Positions 31,101 through 39,000 of a stretch of DNA of 64,000 nt are shown one piece after another (within the stretch, counting starts at the first letter, position 1; the number at the start of each line of letters is the position of its first letter). Location: assembly GCA_024867545.1 (NCBI GenBank), contig JANFNE010000043.1, forward strand, positions 186,001 to 250,000, in the 5' to 3' direction. A program made the translations under genes and the position numbers. This stretch comes from Phytopythium helicoides. Its lineage: Eukaryota; Oomycota; Peronosporomycetes; Pythiales; Pythiaceae. The notes below the pieces were generated by a model, which saw only the letters and a list, made by a program, of their open reading frames with translations, was not told the origin of the DNA and made no database searches.

Positions 31101-32485
31101 CCACGTACGGTGCATCTTCATAGGTCGTGATGTCGCTTGCGTATTGTGCGTCACCTCGCTCCGTGGCTTCGCGGTAACTCTCTCCTTCAAGGTAGTATCG
31201 TGACGAAGAGCCCGACGTTTTTGATCCGGCCACGATCGTCAGGTCATCTGCGAACTTCATGAAGACCGCAAACTTGCTGGCAAACCAGCTCTTGCTTCGA
31301 TCTGCGGTCTCTACCGGGACTTGAATGCGGTAGCCATCGCTTTCCTCATTATCTGACGACAAACTCAACAAAAAGTCACTCACACGACGGCCAGTTGGAC
31401 ATACAAAACCCAAGTCGGAAAAGTAGTCGACGATGTCTTCTCCTGCGCCGTGGTACACGACCTCACCATTGTTGAGCACCAGCACGACGTCGAAGACCTC
31501 ACACGGGTCGTGCGCTGAGTGCCCGAGCAGGGACACGACCACATTCTTGCGAAGGCGGCTCTCCTTGTCGAAGCCAGCGACCTCGTCAAGGATGAGAACG
31601 TTCTTCTTGCCAAAAGTGCGCGAGATCTGCTGCGCGGCAACGACCGGATAATGCACGGCGAGTTGCTTGACCGTCTGCCAGCAAGCACGCTTCTCCTCCT
31701 CCGTACCGGTCTTGAAGAACTCGGGGTGAAAAGTGGTGAAGTACTCGGCGCAGAAGGCGCGCGCGAACGACGCCTTGTCTGCTTGCGGCAAAAGCTGCAG
31801 CTGCTTGCCGCGCTGGTACACGAAAGCCACGAATTGCTGGTGCCACTGCTTGAAGTACCTGCGCTTTCTTGCCGTACGGGAACGCCAGGCGCTGCACAGC
31901 CACGAGCTCATCGCCCTCTTCGACCTCCTGGAGCTGCCCCACCTTCTCCTCGACGGCCTCCTCCGTCTCCTCGGTCGTCGTCGTCGTCGTCGCCTCGCTT
32001 TCAGCCGTCGTGATGGTCGTGACGGTGCGCGTGCCACCGCCGGGCAGCGCCACTCGCTTCGTGGCGGTCGTCGCACCAGGAGACGCCGATGAGAAGCGTC
32101 TCGTGGTTGTCGTGGCGGTCGTCGGTCCAGGGGACGCCGACGAGAAGCGTCTCGTGGTGGTCGTGGCGGTCGTCGGCCCTGGGGACGCCGACGAGAAGCG
32201 TCTCGTGGTGGTCGTGGCGGTCGTCGGCCCTGGGGACGCCGACGAGAAGCGTCTCGTGGTGGTCGTGGCGGTCGTCGGCCCTGGGGACGCCGACGAGAAG
32301 CGTCTCGTGGTGGTCGTGGCGGTCGTCGGCCCTGGGGACGCCGACGAGAAGCGTCTCGTGGTGGTCGTGGTGGCGCCGGGAGACGCCGACGTGGTGACGC
32401 GTCTCGTGGTGGTCGTGGTGGCGCCGGGGGAGGCCGACGCGGTGACGCGCCTGGCGGCGGCGGCCGAGTCGCGCTCGCTCTCCAT
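9056..32485 (-). CDS. GIANT-A: annexin / repeat / ABCG-like fusion protein
   Basis: This locus is about 7,800 codons long, with no intron needed if five single-base breaks are bridged (near 31870, 24303, 20239, 19743 and 19575). The start at 32485 gives MESERDSAAAARR in a good context (G at -3, G at +4). In order: Thr/Arg/Ser 17-residue repeats; a helical region; a piece of ABCG/PDR domain 1 (31.6-31.2 kb); an acidic linker; annexin core 1; about 30 copies of a 77-residue repeat; 29 Val-Glu-Thr units; 2.5 more 77-residue repeats; annexin core 2; a Ser/Lys-rich linker; a degenerate PDR domain 2; and six membrane spans to the stop at 9056. The first membrane domain of a PDR transporter is absent. 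Annexin cores bind acidic phospholipid in known proteins; here I infer a very long membrane-attached scaffold, not a pump. The function is unknown. Confidence 0.7.
10250..10990 (-). other. GIANT-A: degenerate PDR-type nucleotide-binding domain 2
   Basis: The domain is clear by its layout: LLLRSVSGYSSSGSLTAVVG, LLNGHTADRSVLQRVVGYC, ALWAHLTVRESLTFAATL. The ATP site is broken. The Walker A position reads GSTEQSLAS in place of a G-x-x-G-x-G-K-[ST] loop, so the phosphate-binding Lys is gone. The signature region reads HEQRRVSFGIEL. Walker B reads ALLVDNPT, with Asn where the catalytic Glu should be. ATP hydrolysis at this site is therefore not expected. Confidence 0.85.
10991..11697 (-). other. 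GIANT-A: Ser/Lys-rich linker before the ABC part
   Basis: About 235 residues of low complexity, rich in Ser, Thr, Lys and Arg (ARSSKSSRSDSRSGK, PSKKRRSKSKHS). Two WGD-containing blocks (SRWGDDHVPTTAL and AVWGDELMPSAAL) look like an internal duplicate. Many S/T next to basic residues would suit phosphorylation, which is inference only. Confidence 0.6.
11698..12700 (-). other. GIANT-A annexin core 2
   Basis: A complete four-repeat annexin core, from SALDYYSGAEVSYSEEID to SQFDAAVTESRS. Repeat 2 ends in EDLVEVLGRALSGDLRVVIL, which matches the annexin L-x-x-x-L-S-G-D/N-F/L pattern. Repeat 3 keeps a calcium-loop-like GEGKWGTDEDTF. The corresponding loops in repeats 2 and 4 (TTGKAAVSQWY, QSVESNSYSL) have lost G-x-G-T. 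From about 12440 to 11700 it is almost identical in DNA to the cores of GIANT-B. Confidence 0.9.
12805..13377 (-). repeat. GIANT-A: short distal block of the 231-bp (77-residue) repeat
   Basis: About 2.5 copies of the repeat that forms the large array at 22757-29575 also stand on the far side of the Val-Glu-Thr array. Each carries TEDGQTIVRRVVRGG and TEDGKTIIRRVVRSA. They contain both synonymous variants found in the large array. Confidence 0.9.
19575..19575 (-). other. Frame break in GIANT-A (extra A)
   Basis: CCGTCAGTCTCGACAG here against CCGTCGTCTCGACAG in sister units: one extra base. Removing it restores the same repeat reading on both sides. Assembly error or recent mutation. Confidence 0.7.
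19743..19743 (-). other. Frame break in GIANT-A (extra A)
   Basis: GAAGAACGTCGAC here against GAAGACGTCGAC in the unit at about 19.42 kb: one extra A in an A-rich spot. The repeat reading continues in the next frame. Confidence 0.7.
20239..20240 (-). other. Frame break in GIANT-A (missing A)
   Basis: GTCTCATAGTCTCC here against GTCTCAATAGTCTCC in sister units: one base is missing. The repeat reading continues in the next frame. Confidence 0.7.
22757..29575 (-). repeat. GIANT-A: main 231-bp tandem array, about 30 copies
   Basis: The unit is 77 codons: ETVETVEETVEETTEV, TEDGQTIVRRVVRGG, AASGGASYVVESGSSDD, TSTVQETTETTEDGK, TIIRRVVRSAPTTS. Each unit thus holds two half-repeats centred on TEDG-x-TI-[VI]-RRVVR. 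From 22.76 to about 27.5 kb the copies look identical in DNA apart from one inserted base. From 27.5 to 29.56 kb a second synonymous version is used (CTCCGCGAACCACGCGGCG in place of CTCCACGAACCACACGGCG). The copy number in the genome may be higher, because identical copies collapse in assemblies. Confidence 0.95.
24303..24303 (-). other. Frame break in GIANT-A (extra T)
   Basis: GAGCCTGCTCTCC here against GAGCCGCTCTCC in all neighbouring 231-bp copies: one extra T, which shifts the frame within an otherwise perfect repeat. The open frame resumes immediately. Confidence 0.75.
29649..30640 (-). other. GIANT-A annexin core 1
   Basis: A four-repeat annexin core whose first repeat is its own (YYENVELAFPKEIDTAASEI, LLRYTVVQRLLIMLRYKILY). 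From VKLTVRPVVEIEAELVRS to the end it is the standard core of this locus, including GEGKWGTDEDTF. The switch from divergent to near-identical sequence lies near 30370 and marks a conversion or duplication boundary. Confidence 0.9.
30650..31200 (-). other. GIANT-A: acidic linker with an RRVVR motif
   Basis: A Glu/Val-rich stretch (EEVEVVEYVEVLETVEVVEY, WEEVVEEVEEDSSSGG) is followed by basic blocks RTIRRRIIQHRR and RTVVRRVVRRQSSG. The last is a single, divergent form of the TI-[VI]-RRVVR motif that fills the arrays, so this may be close to the sequence from which the repeats grew. Confidence 0.6.
31201..31610 (-). other. GIANT-A: fragment of PDR-type nucleotide-binding domain 1
   Basis: KKNVLILDEVAGFDKESRLR, VVVSLLGHSAHDPCEVFDVV, VLVLNNGEVVYHGAGEDIVD and YFSDLGFVCPTGRRVSDFLL follow the Walker B to post-H-loop part of PDR domain 1, including the family's G-x-V-x-Y-H-G and LGF-x-CP...VxDFLL blocks. 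The Walker A half and the ABC signature are not recognisable upstream. The membrane domain that should follow is replaced by the annexin and repeat part. Confidence 0.8.
31865..31890 (-). other. Frame change in the N-terminal part of GIANT-A
   Basis: Reading from the start codon gives RLAFPYGKKAQ, after which the downstream domain continues in the next frame as YFKQWHQQFVAFVYQRG. One surplus base would explain it. Alternatively, a 19-base segment with GT and AG ends (GTACGGCAAGAAAGCGCAG) removed in frame gives AFPYFKQWHQQF. That is far shorter than normal introns, so an indel is more likely. Confidence 0.6.
32050..32450 (-). repeat. GIANT-A: N-terminal 51-bp tandem repeat
   Basis: Seven to eight copies of a 17-codon unit, TTTTRRFSSASPGPTTA. 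The central copies are nearly identical in DNA and the edge copies differ (RRVTTSASPGATT, KRVALPGGG). The repeat is basic, Ser/Thr/Pro-rich and probably disordered. Confidence 0.9.
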
Positions 32486-33026
32486 CGCTCGGTCGGTCGC
32501 TGCGGTCGCTGCGGGCGCTCGGCTGCGGCTCGGGGCCCGCCGGGGAGTCGCAAAGTGCGGCGACCTCGCGTCCAGCCCCCCGCCCGCCGGTCCCACGGTC
32601 GCGCGCTCTCTTGGAGCTTTGGCCCGAGAAACTCAGGGGCGGCGGGCCGGCCCAATCACAGCGACGCACGCATAGTTTCAGCCAATCGGAACGCCCGAAG
32701 CAGTGACTCGCAGCCGCCCGGCCCATCCGCATGGGTTCGAGACCTGCTGGCCACTGCGGGTCGCCACGTCGCGCGCCCGGCTGGCATGCGAGGCGCTCGC
32801 TCGAGCGCTTGGCGTGCGGCAGCCCTCGGGAGCTTCCTGGCCGACAAGATCTCGGCCGCGGCAGACGATGAGTCGGATATTCGAATGCACAGGAACCTTC
32901 GGCGCGGCATCCGAGAGGATACAGCCAACTTCAACACGATCCGCAGACCGATGAATGATTTGACATGCATGTAGAAACACTTATGGATATGCAAAACGAG
33001 CTAACTACGCATGTGCAGTCTGTCAC
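32486..33026 (-). promoter_or_regulatory. Intergenic region and probable promoter of GIANT-A
   Basis: This 541-base spacer separates the GIANT-B stop from the GIANT-A start. Two CCAAT boxes (32652-32656 and 32682-32686, reading ATTGG on the transcribed strand) lie about 170 and 200 bases upstream of the start codon. I see no TATA box. No gene fits in the spacer. Confidence 0.4.
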
Positions 33027-36000
33027 CTAGCTGCGGTCCACGATCTTGAGCAGCAGCTTGCGGTATTCCCCGCTCGTGTCGCCACGGATACGCTCACGCA
33101 GCTCCTTGCCGAACTGCTGCTTGTACGCGACCTTGATGCGCGGAATTAGCGCGTGGTAGCGCACGACCGCAGAGCTCAATGCATACTCGTCCGTCCCAAA
33201 GCCCTTCATCGTCTTCTCAAACAGCTCCGCGAGCTGCTCGAACCGCTCCAGGTCCCAGCGCACGTAGAACAGCAGCGCATCCTTGGCGTCCCCAGAGAAC
33301 TCCTTCTTGACGGCGTTTATCAGAGACGACTTCTTGTACTTGGACATGTACGCGATGTTCATGTGCTGCAGATGCTCTGGAGGGCTACTCGCCAGGATGC
33401 GCACAAACGTCTCCGTGTCCGTGCCGCGGCGGCCCTCTCCAGCTTTGTACAGCGCATCAGCGTCGGCAGCAGCCTTGTCTTGCGTGTGACGGAGGGGTCG
33501 TACTCCTGGCGTTCCGCGCGCATCACGGCCAGAACAGCCTTCTTCAGGTCGCCGCTGAGCTCACCGCTCAACACCTTCACGAGGTCCTTCCCGTACATCT
33601 GTGTGTACGTGTACTTGAGCATGTTCAGCTCAATGTTAGTCCGCCCCATGATGACCGGGTAGATCCACTTCTCAGTCGTGCCCAGGCCCTTGGTTGCCTT
33701 CCGAAGAATCTCAGCCTCAACCTCAACGAGCGGGCGAGCCATCATGGACAGAAGCTTGCCGTAGTCGCCGGTGCTCTTGATCCACACAGTCAGCGACTCT
33801 TGTACAGCTGCTGGTACCTGATCCAGATCAAGTAGCGCTGCTCGACCGTCTTGCGGCTCAAGATCGTTGCAAGGGCAGCTTCATCAGATGCTGACCCCCG
33901 ACACTGCTTCTTGATCTCCTGTGCTGCCGCATCAATCTCCGCAGAGAATGACAATTTCGCACCCTTGTATGCGTCTTGGAGCGACTGGGCATACAAGTTA
34001 CCAGCCAAAGCGAGTTCGCTGCACGTGCGCTCACGGCCACGGGTCGGCATCTCGTCATCCGATGAATAAACCTCTGCCGAAGACTTCTCGTCCACGCCAG
34101 CGCTCCCACTAACTTCCACAAACGAGCCTCTAGTATCGGAAGCACCGCCAGCAGCTGCACCGGCCCCAATAGCTGCACCGGCGTCGGCGCTAGCCGCAGC
34201 CGACACCGCCGAGTCAAACACCGACAGCAGCAGCCATCCGTACTCGCCTGTCGCAACGCGCTGGATGCGCTCGCGTAGCTCCACGCCGAACTTGAGCTTG
34301 TACGAAATGCGGATCTGCACCAACAGCACGTAGTAGCGCACCACCCACGCGCTCAGGCTGTACGAGTCCTTGCTCGCAGCCTTCAGCGAGCTCTCGAACA
34401 ATTCGGCCAGCAGCTCGAAGCGCTGCAGGATCCAGCGGATGTAATACAGCAGCGCCTGCTTGGCGTCGCCCGAGAACTCCTTCGAGATTGCGGCAGCCAC
34501 AGTCGTCTTGTACTTGGCCGTGTACGCAGCGTCGATGTTCTTCACGTGCTCCGCGGGGCTCAGCAGCAGGATGTTGATGAACGTCGTCTCGTCCGTACCC
34601 ATGCGACCCTCACCAGCCTTGTACAGCGCGTCTGCATCCGCAGCAGCCTTCGCAGACGTGTGCACTGACGCGTCGAACTCCGCCACCTCGCCGCGCATCG
34701 CCGTCAGGATCACCTTCTTCAGGTCACCGCTCAGCTCACCGCTCAGCACCTTTGTCAGGTCATCACTGTACAGCTCCGCGTACGTCTTCTTCAGGAGCGC
34801 GATCTCGACGTTCGACCGAGCCATCACCACCGGGTAGATCCACTCCTCGGTCGTGCCCAGGCCCTTGGTAGCCTTGCGCAGGATGTGCGCCTCCGTATGC
34901 ACAAGCGGCTGCAGGAGCATCTGCAGCAGCACCGCGTAGCTGCCAGAGCTCTTGACGTACACCGTCAGGCTCTGCTTGTACAGGATCCAGTACCGCACCC
35001 AGATCAGGTAGCGGTACTCCACGCTGTACCGCAGGAATAGCGTCGCCAGCGCCTTCTCGTCCACACTTGAGCCCGACACCAGGCGCTTCACTTCCTCCAC
35101 AGCCGCGTCAATCTCCGCAGAGAAAGTCAGCGACACGCCGTTCGCGTAGTCAATCACGTAGCGGGAGTAGAAGCTCTTCCACGACACCAGCAGCCACGCC
35201 GCAGATCCGGCGGCCGCACCGCTCGCAGCAACGGCGCCTGACGCGCTCACGCTCCCACTAGCACTCGCGCTGCCACTAGCACTCGCGCTGCCACTAGCAC
35301 TAGCAGCACTCGCGCCAGCAGCAAAGCTACCACTTGCACTGCCAGCAGCAAAACCAGCAGCACCGCCGGCAGCACCGCCGGCAGCTGCACCGGCCCCAAT
35401 AGCTGCACCGGCGTCGGCGCTAGCCGCAGCCGACACCGCCGAGTCAAACACCGACAGCAGCAGCCATCCGTACTCGCCTGTCGCAACGCGCTGGATGCGC
35501 TCGCGTAGCTCCACGCCGAACTTGAGCTTGTACGAAATGCGGATCTGCACCAACAGCACGTAGTAGCGCACCACCCACGCGCTCAGGCTGTACGAGTCCT
35601 TGCTCGCAGCCTTCAGCGAGCTCTCGAACAGTTCGGCCAGCAGCTCGAAGCGCTGCAGGATCCAGCGGATGTAGTACAGCAGCGCCTCCTTGGCGTCGCC
35701 CGAGAACTCCTTCGAGATCGCGGTAGCCACAGTCGTCTTGTACTTGGCCGTGTACGCAGCGTCGATGTTCTTCACGTGCTCCGCGGGACTCAGCAGCAGG
35801 ATGTTGATGAACGTCGTCTCGTCCGTACCCACGCGACCCTCACCAGCCTTGTACAGTGCGTCTGCGTCCGCAGCAGCCTTCGCAGACGTGTGCACCTGAC
35901 GCGTCAAACTCCGCCACCTCGCCACGCATCGCCGTCAGGATCACCTTCTTCAGGTCACCGCTCAGCTCACCGCTCAGCACCTTTGTCAGGTCATCACTGT

Positions 36001-39000
36001 ACAGCTCCGCGTACGTCTTCTTCAGGAGCGCGATCTCGACGTTCGACCGAGCCATCACCACCGGGTAGATCCACTCCTCGGTCGTGCCCAGGCCCTTGGT
36101 AGCCTTGCGCAGGATGTGCGCCTCTGTATGCACAAGCGGCTGCAGGAGCATCTGCAGCAGCACCGCGTAGCTGCCAGAGCTCTTGATGTACACCGTCAGG
36201 CTCTGCTTGTACAGGATCCAGTACCGCACCCAGATCAGGTAGCGGTACTCCACACTGTACCGCAGGAATAGCGTCGCCAGCGCCTTCTCGTCCACACTCG
36301 AACCCGACACCAGGCGCTTCACTTCCTCCACAGCCGCGTCAATCTCCGCAGAGAAAGTCAGCGACACGCCATTCGCGTAGTCAATCACGTAGCGGGAGTA
36401 GAAGCTCTTCCACGACACCAGCAGCCACGCCGCAGATCCGGCGGCCGCACCGCTCGCAGCAACGGCGCCTGACGCGCTCACACTGCCGCTTGCACTCGCG
36501 CTGCCACTAGCGCTCACACTGCCACTAGCACTCGCGCTGCCACTAGCACTCACATTGCCACTAGCACTCGCGCTGCCACTAGCGCTTGCGCTGCCACTAG
36601 CACTCGCGCCAGCAGCAAAGCTACCACTTGCACTGCCAGCAGCAAAACCAGCAGCACCGCCGGCAGCACCGCCGGCAGCACCGCCGGCAGCTGCACCGGC
36701 CCCAATAGCTGCACCGGCGTCGGCGCTAGCCGCAGCCGACACCGCCGAGTCAAACACCGACAGCAGCAGCCATCCGTACTCGCCTGTCGCAACACGCTGG
36801 ATGCGCTCGCGTAGCTCCACGCCGAACTTGAGCTTGTACGAAATGCGGATCTGCACCAACAGCACGTAGTAGCGCACCACCCACGCGCTCAGGCTGTACG
36901 AGTCCTTGCTCGCAGCCTTCAGCGAGCTCTCGAACAGTTCGGCCAGCAGCTCGAAGCGCTGCAGGATCCAGCGGATGTAGTACAGCAGCGCCTCCTTGGC
37001 GTCGCCCGAGAACTCCTTCGAGATCGCGGTAGCCACAGTCGTCTTGTACTTGGCCGTGTACGCAGCGTCGATGTTCTTCACGTGCTCCGCGGGACTCAGC
37101 AGCAGGATGTTGATGAACGTCGTCTCGTCCGTACCCACGCGACCCTCACCAGCCTTGTACAGTGCGTCTGCGTCCGCAGCAGCCTTCGCAGACGTGTGCA
37201 CCGACGCGTCAAACTCCGCCACCTCGCCACGCATCGCCGTCAGGATCACCTTCTTCAGGTCACCGCTCAGCTCACCGCTCAGCACCTTTGTCAGGTCATC
37301 ACTGTACAGCTCCGCGTACGTCTTCTTCAGGAGCGCGATCTCGACGTTCGACCGAGCCATCACCACCGGGTAGATCCACTCCTCGGTCGTGCCCAGGCCC
37401 TTGGTAGCCTTGCGCAGGATGTGCGCCTCTGTATGCACAAGCGGCTGCAGGAGCATCTGCAGCAGCACCGCGTAGCTGCCAGAGCTCTTGATGTACACCG
37501 TCAGGCTCTGCTTGTACAGGATCCAGTACCGCACCCAGATCAGGTAGCGGTACTCCACACTGTACCGCAGGAATAGCGTCGCCAGCGCCTTCTCGTCCAC
37601 ACTCGAACCCGACACCAGGCGCTTCACTTCCTCCACAGCCGCGTCAATCTCCGCAGAGAAAGTCAGCGACACGCCATTCGCGTAGTCAATCACGTAGCGG
37701 GAGTAGAAGCTCTTCCACGACACCAGCAGCCACGCCGCAGATCCGGCGGCCGCACCGCTCGCAGCAACGGCGCCTGACGCGCTCACACTGCCGCTTGCAT
37801 TCGCGCTGCCACTAGCGCTCACACTGCCACTAGCACTCGCGCTGCCACTAGCACTCACATTGCCACTAGCACTCGCGCTGCCACTAGCGCTTGCGCTGCC
37901 ACTAGCACTCGCGCCAGCAGCAAAGCTACCACTTGCACTGCCAGCAGCAAAACCAGCAGCACCGCCGGCAGCACCGCCGGCAGCACCGCCGGCAGCTGCA
38001 CCGGCTCCAATAGCTGCACCGGCGTCGGCGCTAGCCGCAGCCGACACCGCCGAGTCAAACACCGACAGCAGCAGCCATCCGTACTCGCCTGTCGCAACAC
38101 GCTGGATGCGCTCGCGTAGCTCCACGCCGAACTTGAGCTTGTACGAAATGCGGATCTGCACCAACAGCACGTAGTAGCGCACCACCCACGCGCTCAGGCT
38201 GTACGAGTCCTTGCTCGCAGCCTTCAGCGAGCTCTCGAACAGTTCGGCCAGCAGCTCGAAGCGCTGCAGGATCCAGCGGATGTAGTACAGCAGCGCCTCC
38301 TTGGCGTCGCCCGAGAACTCCTTCGAGATCGCGGTAGCCACAGTCGTCTTGTACTTGGCCGTGTACGCAGCGTCGATGTTCTTCACGTGCTCCGCGGGAC
38401 TCAGCAGCAGGATGTTGATGAACGTCGTCTCGTCCGTACCCATGCGACCCTCACCAGCCTTGTACAGCGCGTCTGCATCCGCAGCAGCCTTCGCAGACGT
38501 GTGCACTGACGCGTCGAACTCCGCCACCTCGCCGCGCATCGCCGTCAGGATCACCTTCTTCAGGTCACCGCTCAGCTCACCGCTCAGCACCTTTGTCAGG
38601 TCATCACTGTACAGCTCCGCGTACGTCTTCTTCAGGAGCGCGATCTCGACGTTCGACCGAGCCATCACCACCGGGTAGATCCACTCCTCGGTCGTGCCCA
38701 GGCCCTTGGTAGCCTTGCGCAGGATGTGCGCCTCCGTATGCACAAGCGGCTGCAGGAGCATCTGCAGCAGCACCGCGTAGCTGCCAGAGCTCTTGACGTA
38801 CACCGTCAGGCTCTGCTTGTACAGGATCCAGTACCGCACCCAGATCAGGTAGCGGTACTCCACGCTGTACCGCAGGAATAGCGTCGCCAGCGCCTTCTCG
38901 TCCACACTTGAGCCCGACACCAGGCGCTTCACTTCCTCCACAGCCGCGTCAATCTCCGCAGAGAAAGTCAGCGACACGCCGTTCGCGTAGTCAATCACGT

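Larger units (their letters stand above)
33027..33990 (-). other. GIANT-B core 18: near-canonical terminal annexin core
   Basis: This core is the best evidence for the family. Repeat 2 has ATKGLGTTEKWIYPVI and KVLSGELSGDLKKAVLAVM, repeat 3 has GEGRRGTDTETFVRIL, and repeat 4 has MKGFGTDEYALSSAVVRYH. All three keep G-x-G-T or a close form of the type II calcium loop, whereas other cores in the locus have lost at least one. Two single-base deletions (33798 and 33488) cut it. Confidence 0.9.

Noticed and set aside
32485..32655. Upstream start for GIANT-A at 32655 or 32596
   Set aside because: The frame from 32655 reads the 51-bp repeat as Pro/Arg-rich nonsense and only later meets the ABC frame. 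The frame from 32596 is the right one, but its first 37 residues are Pro/Arg-rich and cover GC-rich leader. The ATG at 32485 has a good context and opens the repeat directly.
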